This document shows, piece by piece, positions 21,062 through 31,217 of a stretch of DNA of 64,000 nt (the stretch's first letter is position 1; each line of letters opens with the position of its first letter). Below the pieces are notes generated by a model, which saw only the letters and a program-made list of their open reading frames with translations, searched no databases and was not told the DNA's origin. The stretch is taken from NCBI GenBank assembly GCA_963930655.1, contig OZ005617.1, positions 18,092,068 to 18,156,067 on the forward strand. The letters are read 5' to 3'. The DNA is from Myrica gale (taxonomy: Eukaryota > Streptophyta > Magnoliopsida > Fagales > Myricaceae). The position numbers and the translations under genes were made by a program.

Positions 21062-21984
21062 ATGGACTGCTTCTGGCAATGGTATGCAAAATATATTGAA
21101 CTCTGCATGTCCTTTGTGGTAACTCCAGCGGTTACAAAATTATGTTTATGGACCATTGCATATTTGGAACTGGAAGTGCTGCTGTTACCGTCTTCAAAGG
21201 CCTTGAAGTTTCTTTGTTGGATGTGTTGTTATGGAGATTGTCTTGTTGATCAGTCTTGTCTATCAGTAGTTTGAAATGCAAAAAATTGGCACGAATATTC
21301 ACCTGCTTTGTTTTCGAAAAATTTCGCTGTTTTGGTGCGATGGGATGTTATGCTTGCTTGACATGGACTTTCGAAATTGGTCATGTAGTCTGTGAATGCC
21401 ATTATTGCTGCTCGATATCTTGTGTGCATAGAATTGCAAATACCATTATTGCTGCCCAGTCCTCGATGAGAATTTCTCAAATGCAATTGCAGAACCAGAA
21501 GCTTTATGGTTGGATGGGTATTCGGAGGACCAATTCATGGGTATGTCTGTGGGAGTTGGCTTCTTTTCACTTGGGGAGTAGCAGTGCTATTAGTAGAATA
21601 CCCATTTTGGTTGCCCTGTTTCAATATCTTACTAAAAAAAGGAGTCAAGCTGGTAATAAATTTTTCTTCTACATGCATGGTAGTTCTTAATTTTTTCATT
21701 GTGATATATTAATGTTATTGACCTTTTGGCAGGATGCGTGCTTGTCTGCAACTGCTCCCATAACAAGCTTTCTGATTCCATGCTTGAAGATGAGGGCTAC
21801 AATTCCTTCTCAATGGAATCCATTTCAATACACAGTTTTTCCGCCCGTACCTACATTAAAGAATCATTAATGGCAAACAAAAAAAATTGTTCCACATAGC
21901 TTCAATCCAACATTTCAGAAGCATTATGTCCAGAAAGAAAGAAGAACAGAAAGCATATCAAATCTCTTAGGAGATCCATTTACC

Positions 21985-22192
21985 ACGAAATATATCCGTC
22001 TGAAATCAACACCAGAACACACTCCGCGTAGATTGCTTCCACAACTCTTGGGCTCGCTACTTCAAACCCGCTCGGGCAGGGGCAGTACTTGCTCTTCTTC
22101 AACATCGAGTAGTAGTTCATTCCCTGGGGAACGTGCTCGTACACCACCACATCTTTGTCCTTTTCTTTCCAGAGTTCCAGAAGAACATATCT
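21985..22192 (-). pseudogene. captured exostosin (GT47) fragment, downstream half
   Basis: The minus strand encodes ELWKEKDKDVVVYEHVPQG, MNYYSMLKKSKYCPCPSGFE and VASPRVVEAIYAECVLVLIS. This is the diagnostic CPSG-E-ASPR-VEAIY block of plant exostosin-family glycosyltransferases (Golgi, cell-wall polysaccharide synthesis). The coding is interrupted at 22192 by the LINE; the upstream half resumes at 27625. After LISDGYIS the similarity stops. Confidence 0.88.
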
Positions 22193-22235
22193 TTTTTTTT
22201 CTAAGTAAACAACTTTATTAATCATCCAATGAGCC

Positions 22236-25200
22236 TCAAGGAGGGATCCTTGGGTTATCACTTGAGAGAATGGTTACAGGAATAACATCAGATGGGATGT
22301 TCCCAAATAGGTTTTCAGACAATGCCCATCTAGCAAGATTGTGTGCAAAAGAGTTAGCATTACGTTTTACATGACAAAAGGACCAATCTGCATGGCCAGA
22401 GCTTAAAGCTAAAATATCAGCAACAAGATTGCGAATCTGCCAGTCCATAGAAACCCTCCGATCAGACAGGGCATCTATCACTAACTTGGAGTCCCCTTCA
22501 AAGATGATATTGTCCTGACGAAGAAATGACGCCTCCTGAACGGCTAACAAGGCCGTTCTAGCCTCGCCCAGAAGAGGGCTGCTGGGAGGGAAGCTCTTTG
22601 TCCAAGCAAAGAGCAAATTACCGTCTGAATTTCTGCAAACCGCTGCCACAACCGAACCTGAATTTCGCAAGGCCACATCAAAATTGATTTTCCAGCTATC
22701 TTCAGGAGGACGCTTCCAAAGTGCAGGGGGGATTGAGCTTAGTAACTCTTTCCAAGCCATAGAGTGCTCATTGTAGAGGGATCGGATTTTGCTAATAACC
22801 ACATGAGGATCAATATGAATTCCATGATGAACAAACTGGTTTCGCGCAAACCAAAGAGCGTCCATAAAGATAGCAGAAAAGAGAAAGAACTTCTGCAAAT
22901 CAGCAACAGGAAGATGCAAACTTGTATCAGCATGAATAATTAGATGAATCCACTCCCCGATGTTGCGAGATGTCAGCCCACTTAAATTAAGAGCCTAAGG
23001 AGATTCTAACCAAGCCATGACTGCTAGTGAACATCCAAAGAAAATGTGCTCCAGGGATTCGGGCACTAGGTTGCAGAATGGACAAAAAACTTCTTCTTCT
23101 CTAGTAAAGTCAGCCCAAGGGATATTGGTTTTACAAGGCAATGCATTCCACGCAATTTTCCAAACAAGCAGCTTGAGCCGATCCTGCAACGAGAATGACC
23201 ACAGCTTCTTCCAGTCTGCAGTAGTCAAGGGACTAGCTGAAACTCGACCTGATGAGGGCAGCAGATTATAGGTGGACTTAATTGAGAATACTCCTTTAGC
23301 ATTGGGGGTCCAGATCAGCTTATCCTCTGCATTATTAGAGGGAGTACTCCAGTTGAGAATCCAATTGGCATCATCCTCTGAAAAGAGGTCTCAAACAAGA
23401 ACAGAATTCCAATAGCATGTAGAGGGAATGAATAAGCTATTCACCATAGCTTCAGGGTCACGGGAAATCAGCTCTAACCGAGGAGAAGGGGTATGTGGAA
23501 ACGGTTCCAAAATCCATGGGTCAAGCCAAATTCTAGTGGAGGCTCCTGACCCTATATGGAAACCAGTACCTTCACGCAGAAGGGGTGCAACCCGCGTAAT
23601 GCCTCTCCAGAACCAAGAGGAGTCCTGTTGAGCTTTGCCTTCCCAAATGAAGTTGGAATGTAGATACTTTGCACGAATAATTCTGACCCAAGGCTTATCA
23701 AAATCTGATTGAATAATCCACGCCAACTTCGTAAGTTGAGCTCTATTGAGATCCCACATAAGTTTAAGGCCAAGACCACCTTGAGATTTAGGATGACAGA
23801 TAGAATTCCAAGACTTCAAGATTAAATGACGATTACCGTCATCCTTATGACCCCACCAGAATCGCATAAATAATGAATCCAATCGAGCACAAAGAGATTT
23901 TGGTAACAAATATTGATTCATCGTATAAGCTGGTAAAGTTGAGGCTACAGACCTGATGAGAGTTAATCTTCCTGCTTGGGATAAGGTTCTCAATTGCCAG
24001 CTCTCCATTCGGTGCTTAACCCGTTCATAGATATCTTTAAAAATAATATTCTTGTTTCGACCAATTGAAATTGGCAAACCAAGATGCTTTTAAACATTAT
24101 CTCTTCTTGGGAGTTGAAATAACGTACAAATATCATGGGCCAAGTCCAAACTAGTATTGTGGCTGAAGGTAATTGATGATTTCCTGACATTTAACCGTTG
24201 TCCAGACCAGCTTCCATACAGAGACAGGAAATCATTAACAACCCGAGCTTCCTCCTTATTTGCCTGGCAAAAAACTAAGAGATCATCAGCATATAATAGG
24301 TGGGAAATAGCCGGGACACCTCTACCTATCCGGATGCCTTGCAAACCACCTTGGGTTTCCGCTCTCAAGAGCATACGTGAAAACACTTTCGAGCCAAGAA
24401 TAAATAACAAGGGAGAAATGGGATCCCCTTGGCGGAGCCCACGAGTTGGTTTGAAAAAACCAAAAGGCGATCCGTTAAGAAGAATAGAGTACGAGACCGT
24501 GGACATACATTGGTGGATCCAATGCACGAAAGTGAAGTGAAAACCAAAACAATGTAGAGCACGAATAATAAGGTTCCACTCCATCCGGTCATAAACTTTT
24601 TCAATGTCCGCACGAATCGCCATATATTTCCTACCCCTTCTCTTCTTTTTTAGCAAATGAAATACTTCATGAGTAATAATCGAATTCTCTTGTATCACTC
24701 TTCCTTGGACGAAGGCCGATTGCAATGGAGAGATAAGTCTAGAGAGAAGAAACATCAGCCGATTTGCCAAAATCTTGGAGATAATTTTATAGGCCACATT
24801 ACACAAACTGATTGGACGATAGTGTCCAATTTCAGTAGGATGATCAATTTTTGGAATTAACGAAATAAAAGAGTGATTAAAGGCTGATAACATATATCTA
24901 CGGCTAAAAAAATCCTGCACCATCTCCACTACATCTTGTCCCACTATCTCCCAGTATTGCTTATAAAATAGCCCAGTCATCCCATCTGGCCCCGGACTTT
25001 TAAGAGATCCAATTTCCCATACAGCAGCCCGTATCTCATCAGAGGACGGAATAGAGATCAACTCAGCATTTTCCTCCGAAGTAATTTGAGGAGAGATTAA
25101 ACCCTACAAATCATCTGGAATTACAGGGTTAGTAGAACAAAAAATAGACTGAAAGTAATCAATAATGTGTTCACCAACCAACATACGTGAAGAAAGCCAA

Positions 25201-26342
25201 CTTTCATTGCCATCCTTTATAAATTCAATGGCATTTCTCCTTCTCCGGATTACCGTGGAGAGATGGAAGAATTTTGTATTGAGATCTCGAGTTGTCAACC
25301 AAGTTTTCCGTGATTTAACACGCCAAAGTTCTTCTTCTAATTTCTCTTCTTCTTGTAAAGCCACCACCCACTTGCGTTCCAACATCAGATTTTCAGGGGA
25401 AGGGGGTAAAGATTGAACCTCTTGGATGTTGGTTGCAAGGGACTTTAACCGATCTTTCATCAGCCCAAAATGAACCTGATTCCACTGTTTCAAGGCCCGT
25501 TTGACTTCCTTGATCTTTGAACATAGGAGATATGCTGGTGACCCGTGCCCTGTATAAGCCCAAGCATTTGAGATAACTTGGCCACATGAACCATCCTTGA
25601 CCCAAATAGATTCAAAGCGAAAAGGCTTTGGATGAGAAAAAATTTCTCCATCTGATTCCACCAAGAGCGGAGCATGGTCAGAAGAAGCCCTTAGAAGATG
25701 AGTCACTCTACACCGAGGAAAGATAGACTGCCAATCAGCATTGGCAATAGCCCGATCCAATCTTTCTTTAATATGTGCTCTACCGTCTCTATTATTTGAC
25801 CAGGTAAATGTTGGGCCTTTAAAACCGAGATCAATAAGCCCATATGAGTCCATAAGATGCTGCAAAGGATTATGAGAAGATGAAGCAAATGGTTTTCCAC
25901 CTTGCTTTTCCCAACTAGCCAATAAACAATTAAAGTCTCCCAAGCAAAGCCAAGGGCCACCAAATGCTTCGGCCGTCGAATGCAAAGACTTCCAAAATTC
26001 AGATTTTTTATGCCAAAGAGTTGGACCATAAACGACAGATAATAACCATGGAGTATGAGAGGGATCAGAATAAACTAACAAATTGATAAGATTCTCATGC
26101 ATAGAAACAACTTCCACATCAAGCCCATTGCGCCAAGTGAAAACAAGACCCCCTTTTCTACCCAGAGGGGGTTGAAACACAAAATGAAAGAAACCTAAAC
26201 GATGCAACAAAGGTTCCACAACAGCAGTTTTTGTCTCCGCAAAACACAAAAAATCCGGGTTATGAGACCGAATAAAACCCCGGATGGAACGAACTGCCGC
26301 AGCTCTACTCAGCCCACGACAGTTCCAATAAACGCCTATCAT
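22236..26342 (-). pseudogene. LINE ORF2: endonuclease, reverse transcriptase, RNase H with four in-frame stops
   Basis: One continuous frame runs from ATG 26342 to the stop at 22236 (1368 sense codons if the stops are ignored). The APE-type endonuclease is at the start: WNCRG, FAETK, VYGP, GDFN, ERLDR and SSDHAPL. The reverse transcriptase has SPGPDGMTG, RPISLCNVAYKI, GLRQGDPISPLLF and LLYADDLLVF. A zf-RVT block (CPFCNLVPESLEHIFFGC) and an RNase H domain (WKINFDVALRNSG, FEGDSKLVIDAL, HVKRNANSFAHNLARWA) follow. Internal stops are TAG after PDDL (25104), TAA after RRDNV (24090), TGA after NSVLV (23391) and TAG after WLESP (22995). No frameshift occurs. ATG overlaps the ORF1 stop as ATGA. Confidence 0.93.
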
Positions 26343-27246
26343 TGCGGAGGGCTAGGCGCGGAAAGGTCCGTCGCCTCAGCCCAATCAGTGCCAGCATCTG
26401 CTGACTGAAGTAAAATCAATAGGTCATATTTCATCTCGGTCAATACTTTCTGCTTCTTTACAATTAATTTTTTCCTAATCAACTTGAGATCAGCAAGTAT
26501 CACATCATCCTCAACCTTTAGAGTAGAAACACCCTGGTTAATAGGAGAAACTCTAGAAATAACAAAATTAGCACCCACGGGAGAGCTCCCTTTTTGTGAC
26601 CGAGGACTATCCTCCCAGTTACTAGTGAATTTTCGTTTGCCTTTATCATGTCCCCTAACTTGAGAAAGATTAATAGCAAAAGCAACATCAGAAGAGCAGA
26701 ATACCTCATTAGTGTCAATCGCAGGGTCCACCCGAGAGAAAGGAATGCAACGTTGAATATGAGACTTTGTTAAACTCTGCTTTGCTGGATCCCGATACTC
26801 ATTCTTGTCAATCTCCAACAGACAGCCTAATTTGAGACCAATGAATTGCATAGTAAGCTCATCCAGACAGTTCCATGGGAGACCATGGACTTGCACCCAT
26901 ATAGGGACCAAATGAAATTCCATTTCCAAAATAGTGATTCCTGGATTCCAAGGCGACAGATCTAGAACATTCACCATGTCTTCCTCCTGAGAAAACTGAA
27001 ACAGGAAGATGTTTGGTACTAGCTCAACCACAGAAAACTCCTTGACCAAGCTCCAGACGCTCGGAGGGAAGCTTGTATCACACTAACAGAAAACGTTCTT
27101 GGAGCAAAGATTGTCCCCAAGATAGCCGGTCTCACATCTTTGTCAACTCCCAAGTCATCCGAAACAAGGATTGTATAAAAATAATACCAGTCCAGATCTC
27201 GAATTTTTGAGGTTAAGAGGTCCACTTCTAGCGCACTAGAATCCAT
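26339..27246 (-). pseudogene. LINE ORF1 (DUF4283-type) with one frameshift
   Basis: ATG at 27246 starts MDSSALEVDLLTSKIRDL. The frame is lost near 27040-27060 and resumes one phase over as LVKEFSVVELVPNIFLFQFS, then WNPGITILEMEF and IWVQVHGLPWNCL. This is the DUF4283 nucleic-acid-binding domain of plant LINE ORF1 proteins (VP-WVQ-HGLP). The usual C-terminal CCHC knuckle is not evident. A single small indel explains the break. The stop at 26339 overlaps the ORF2 start. Confidence 0.8.
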
Positions 27247-27590
27247 TCGAACAAAGCAAGGACGGATAGGAATCGGGCAGCAAAATCACCACACGAGGAT
27301 ATGGAAATCCTTAAAAAGGGGGGACTCCACTAAGGGAGTACGGAGAGAAAAAATGGAGAGGGGAAAGTAGGGACTTAAATCCCTCTACCAGTCCAGATCT
27401 CGGATGTTTGAGGTTAGGAGGTCCACTTCAGCGCACTAGAATCCATTCGAACAAAAGAAAGGACGAATAGGAATCGGGCAGCAAAATCACCCACGAGGAT
27501 ATGGAAATGGATGGCTGAGGCAAAGGGATAAACCCTAAACAGGGAGACTCCACCAAGGGAGTACGGAGAGAAAAAAGGAAAAAAACGAGA
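27187..27590 (-). repeat. tandem 5' units of the LINE
   Basis: CCAGTCCAGATCTCG occurs at 27187 and again at 27388. The following roughly 200 bases match between the two copies, with small indels. The downstream copy (27187-27387) carries the ORF1 start; the upstream copy contains a matching but non-functional stretch of the same coding sequence. Confidence 0.8.
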
Positions 27591-27624
27591 CAAAGAGAGT
27601 TGCTTGTGTGCCTTTCTTTCTCTG

Positions 27625-27706
27625 AGAAGAACATATCTGATGTGCCAGTGAAGACCACAGGAGAAGAAGGCTAGAATGGGTCGGCGAGAGGGAAGTGTGA
27701 GTGTTT
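27625..27706 (-). pseudogene. captured exostosin fragment, upstream half
   Basis: The minus strand reads TLPSRRPILAFFSCGLHWHI then RYVLL and joins, through the LINE target duplication, to ELWKEKDKD at 22192. RP-LAFF-G--HG-IR is the conserved exostosin segment just upstream of CPSG-E-ASPR. Together the two halves give one uninterrupted exostosin reading frame of about 90 codons. Confidence 0.8.
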
Positions 27707-28009
27707 GCTTTTTTTATTTAAACGGTGCGCTTATCCAAAATAGGGTGCAAAAAATTATCCAAACGCCATTTTGGGATAAAATGGAGAACGTTGTCGTTTA
27801 GTATTTATGCTGACTTGACTGCTGATGTGGCCCTTCCGTTAGGGGAAGAGATGGAACTCTGACGGAATGACTATTTCGTTAAAAAATGAAAACCAAAGGA
27901 CTAAGATCTGAAAAAATTAAATTCAAGGACTAAAAAATAAAAGTGGTGAAAATCCAAAGACTAAAATGACAATTTCCCTTTTTTTTAATCATACAAAAGT
28001 CGGTGCTTA

Positions 28010-28512
28010 TTTGGTTAGAATAAATATATATATTTATATGTATATTTGGTTAAAATATATAAGATCTTTCGAGTCTGGATTATGTTTTATATTCTAGATG
28101 CTGTTTTTTTTCTTTTTCACAGACGATATACTCTGTTTGGTTAGCCTAAGAATAAGGTGATATTTGACCCCTTTAGCTTGAAAAATTACTAAAAAAAAAA
28201 GAAAACAATGAGATGGGAAAGCTAGTTACTCGGCAATTACCCAAAACGGTATATGGAATTAAAAAACCAAATAGCTCTATATGGTAAAAAACCGAGAGGC
28301 GTTGAGTGGCTCTCCTGTCTTCCCTCCCTGCGCATCATTTTGTTTCTTTTCTTCATTTTGATTTCTGGTAGGCATGCGCCCCCAGCTTGCATTATCCTTT
28401 TGAACCTTTTAATCTTACCAACAGCCTAAAAAGCCCAAAAGAAAAACCATCACAACTGCCTTCTTGCATGCATATCGGGAATGGTTTCAACCTGATCCAT
28501 GCGTTACTTCTC
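28010..28512. promoter_or_regulatory. upstream region of pectate lyase gene
   Basis: AT-rich sequence between the MULE right edge and the TATA box. No other feature was recognised. The MULE therefore lies within about 550 bp of the start of transcription. Confidence 0.4.
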
Positions 28513-28518
28513 TATATA
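28513..28518 (+). promoter_or_regulatory. TATA box of pectate lyase gene
   Basis: CTATATAGC, 125 bases upstream of the ATG at 28643. It is followed by a purine-rich leader dominated by GAAAAG/GAAGAAG repeats. Confidence 0.65.
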
Positions 28519-28642
28519 GCACAAAGAGTTCAAAGCACCCAATCAAAAGGGGAGAAGAAGTGAAGGAAAAGGAGTTTCAAAAAGAAAAGGAAAACAGAAA
28601 AAAGAAGAGAAAAGAAGAAGACCGAGACAGTTTAAGACAGCC

Positions 28643-30320
28643 ATGGAAGCTACGAAGCTTGCATTGCTAGTTGTATGCGCTTTAGTTGCGATATTACCAA
28701 CCCTTGGGGCTCACATTGCAGATTTTGATGAGGATTGGAAGAAGCGAGCCGAAGAAGCCAGGAAGGCTACCCTCGAGGCCTACCACCCTAATCCCTATAA
28801 TGTCACCGATCATCTCAACCAGGAAGTCCACAAGTAAGACCATTTTGATCCGTCTTAACATCTGCTCCATGCATATATGCATATATATTCACACTGTTAT
28901 GTCTTCATCCTTAATGATGCAGGGCCATGACGGGTGACAATAGCACAAGGAGAAGTTTAACCAAATACAGAGGCCCTTGTAGGGCTACAAACCCGATTGA
29001 TCGATGCTGGAGATGCCACAAAAACTGGGCGAAACACCGCAAGAAGCTAGCCAAGTGTGTCCTAGGCTTCGGCCGTGGTACGAAAGGAGGCAAGCATGGG
29101 AAAATCTATGTGGTCAGGGACCCATCGGACAATGACATGGTGAACCCTAAGCCGGGAACCCTACGCCACGCCGTGATCCAGCCTCAGCCGCTGTGGATCA
29201 TATTTGCACGCGACATGGTGATCAGGCTAAGTGAAGAGCTTATAATGACGAGTGACAAGACCATTGATGGGCGTGGGGCTAATGTGCGCATTGCCAATGG
29301 TGCTCAGATTACCCTTCAGTTTGTGAGAAACGTGATCATTCATGGCATCCATATCCATGATATAAAGGCAGGGTATGGTGGCCAAATTAGAGATACAGTG
29401 AATCACTACGGCTATCGCCAACAGAGTGATGGTGATGGGATCTCCATCTATGGATCCTCAAATATTTGGATTGATCACGTTTCCATGTCCAACTGCTATG
29501 ATGGACTAATCGATGCCGTAGCGGCATCCACAGCTATCACCATCTCCAACTGCCATTTCACCAACCATAACGAGGTAATTAACATCAAACACAATTCCAC
29601 TTCCGCAGAAATGCATGCGTTTTTCCTTCCAACCCTTTACGAATTCTATATATTCCATGCATCTGTGAGGGCAGGTGATGCTATTTGGTGCAAGCGATGG
29701 ATTTGAAGGTGATGAAGTCATGCAAGTAACTCTTGCTTTCAACCACTTCGGTCAGGGGTTAGTGCAAAGAATGCCAAGGTGCAGATGGGGGTTCGTCCAT
29801 GTTGTCAACAACGACTACACCCACTGGCTCATGTACGCCATCGGTGGTAGCCAACGTCCTACCATTCTTAGCCAGGGTAACCGGTTTATCGCTCCTCCAG
29901 ATGCAAATTGCAAGGAGGTACGCGTTTCGAGAAGATCAAGATATCTCTTCCCATTTCGATTTTCTCTAACAGGAAATAAGTCACATACACAATATGCAGG
30001 AATGAAGAAAGACCAAGTACCAATGCGCATTCATAAGATGTTTGCATACATTTGACATCGTATAGGTAGAAGCTATAACGTTAATTGGGTTACTGATGTA
30101 GGTGACAAAGAGGGACTATGCACCTGAGAGCGTGTGGAGTACATGGAATTGGAGATCAGAGGGTGATTTGATGATGAACGGAGCCTTCTTTGTCCAATCC
30201 GGAAGTCCGATTAGGAAAATGCGTAAGAAGGATGTGATCAAAGCCAAGCCCGGGACGTTTGTGAGAAGGCTCACCCGCTTTGCAGGTGCTCTCCACTGTG
30301 TCGAGCTTCAGCCATGTTAA
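28643..30320 (+). CDS. pectate lyase (polysaccharide lyase family 1)
   Basis: Four exons, 28643-28833, 28923-29574, 29675-29917 and 30102-30320, all with GT-AG introns; 434 residues. Residues 1-23 are a signal peptide ([14 protein letters not shown]). The N-terminal plant-specific PelN-like part has [20 protein letters not shown] and a Cys-rich [18 protein letters not shown]. The parallel beta-helix catalytic domain shows [28 protein letters not shown] (Ca2+ and substrate region) and [17 protein letters not shown] (catalytic arginine loop). Such enzymes cleave de-esterified homogalacturonan by beta-elimination in the apoplast during pollen tube growth, fruit softening or cell separation. The PelN region and basic character resemble LAT56/LAT59 pollen lyases, so pollen expression is possible but inferred. 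Length and motifs are complete. Confidence 0.94.
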
Positions 30321-30892
30321 CCTTCACAGGCATGTATATATAGAGTTCAAACTGAACCCTGTTGTTACAACAGAGGTTGTAGCAGTAGACAACTAAGCGC
30401 TACTGAAATTAACGTCACGCGCTTAAGTTTTTTTGCTGTTTCTAGTTGGGTTGGATGTTTGAGAGATGGAGGAGATAGAACTGGAATGGGTTGAAGATTA
30501 TTGATCTTTGGGAAAATGTAATTCTCTAATTAAAGGTCTTTATTGACGTCAAAATAACGAGGATGTTCGATTAAAGTACTATGTCGTATTGATTCTCGTA
30601 CTACTAATGAAATATAACCAAAAAATTAGCTCCAGTTTAGAAATAAGTACTGGAACTTATATAAGTATTTGTTGATTTGTAAGCTTTTCTGCTCGACTGT
30701 TACCTGGGCAGACTTTGCTGTATGGTGGAAAGTGGACACCTGACCTTAGCTTGCTACGCTGTGGAACTTGAGGATTTATCTTGTTCACTCGGACTATCTG
30801 CTATGCCCAAAAAGCAGCGATTTGTCTATTTGGTATCCGGATTTTTGGCCCGATTGACTATTGGATCTTTGGATCCGACATATTTTAGGGCG
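30321..30892. other. 3' flank of pectate lyase gene
   Basis: Presumed 3' untranslated region followed by AT-rich sequence. Nothing else recognised. Confidence 0.4.
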
Positions 30893-31122
30893 TTTGGTCC
30901 ATTTAGGTTTTTTCGCTGGCCCACTTAACATAATTCTGCTTGTACTGACTGCTCTTTTCTCGGATATTAATATGTGCAATATATTTTCCTAGAAAAGAAA
31001 AAGGGTCTTTGGTCCATTTAGGTTTTTTTGCTGGTCCTCTGAACATAATTCTGTTTGTACTGACTGCTCTTTTCTCGGATATTAATATATGCAATATATT
31101 TTCCTAGAAAAGAAAAAAAAAA
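30893..31122. repeat. tandem duplication of a 115-bp unit
   Basis: TTTGGTCCATTTAGGTTTTT begins at 30893 and again at 31008. The two 115-base units differ at only a few positions and end in an A-rich AGAAAAGAAAAA tract. The repeat ends near the start of the truncated LINE. Confidence 0.85.
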
Positions 31123-31217
31123 GAGTACTTGGTACAAGGATATAGATTCCTAGAGATATATCTGCAAATTCAGTCCATACAAGAGGGTCCATTCATACAG
31201 GCAAACAAAATCCATAC

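Larger units (their letters stand above)
22193..27624 (-). mobile_element. nearly full-length L1-type LINE
   Basis: Minus-strand non-LTR retrotransposon of about 5.4 kb with ORF1, then ORF2 (endonuclease, reverse transcriptase, zinc-binding domain, RNase H), then AATAAAG and a poly(A) end, seen as T9 at 22192-22200 on plus. A 14-bp target duplication AGAAGAACATATCT lies at 22179-22192 and 27625-27638. It inserted into the exostosin fragment of the surrounding MULE. The 5' region holds two tandem copies of a roughly 200-bp unit. ORF2 carries four stops and ORF1 one frameshift, so this copy cannot make its own proteins. Confidence 0.93.
20390..27977. mobile_element. Pack-MULE with RZ-1 and exostosin fragments, disrupted by an L1 LINE
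   Basis: Inverted repeats of about 155 bp bound it. The left begins GGAAAATTGTCATTTTAGTC at 20390 and the right ends GACTAAAATGACAATTTCC at 27977. A perfect 10-bp direct repeat CTTTTTTTTA flanks it at 20380-20389 and 27978-27987. This is classic MULE structure. Removing the nested LINE (22193-27624) and one target copy leaves about 2.1 kb, holding an RZ-1 3' gene piece on plus and an exostosin piece on minus. No MULE transposase is present. Confidence 0.88.
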
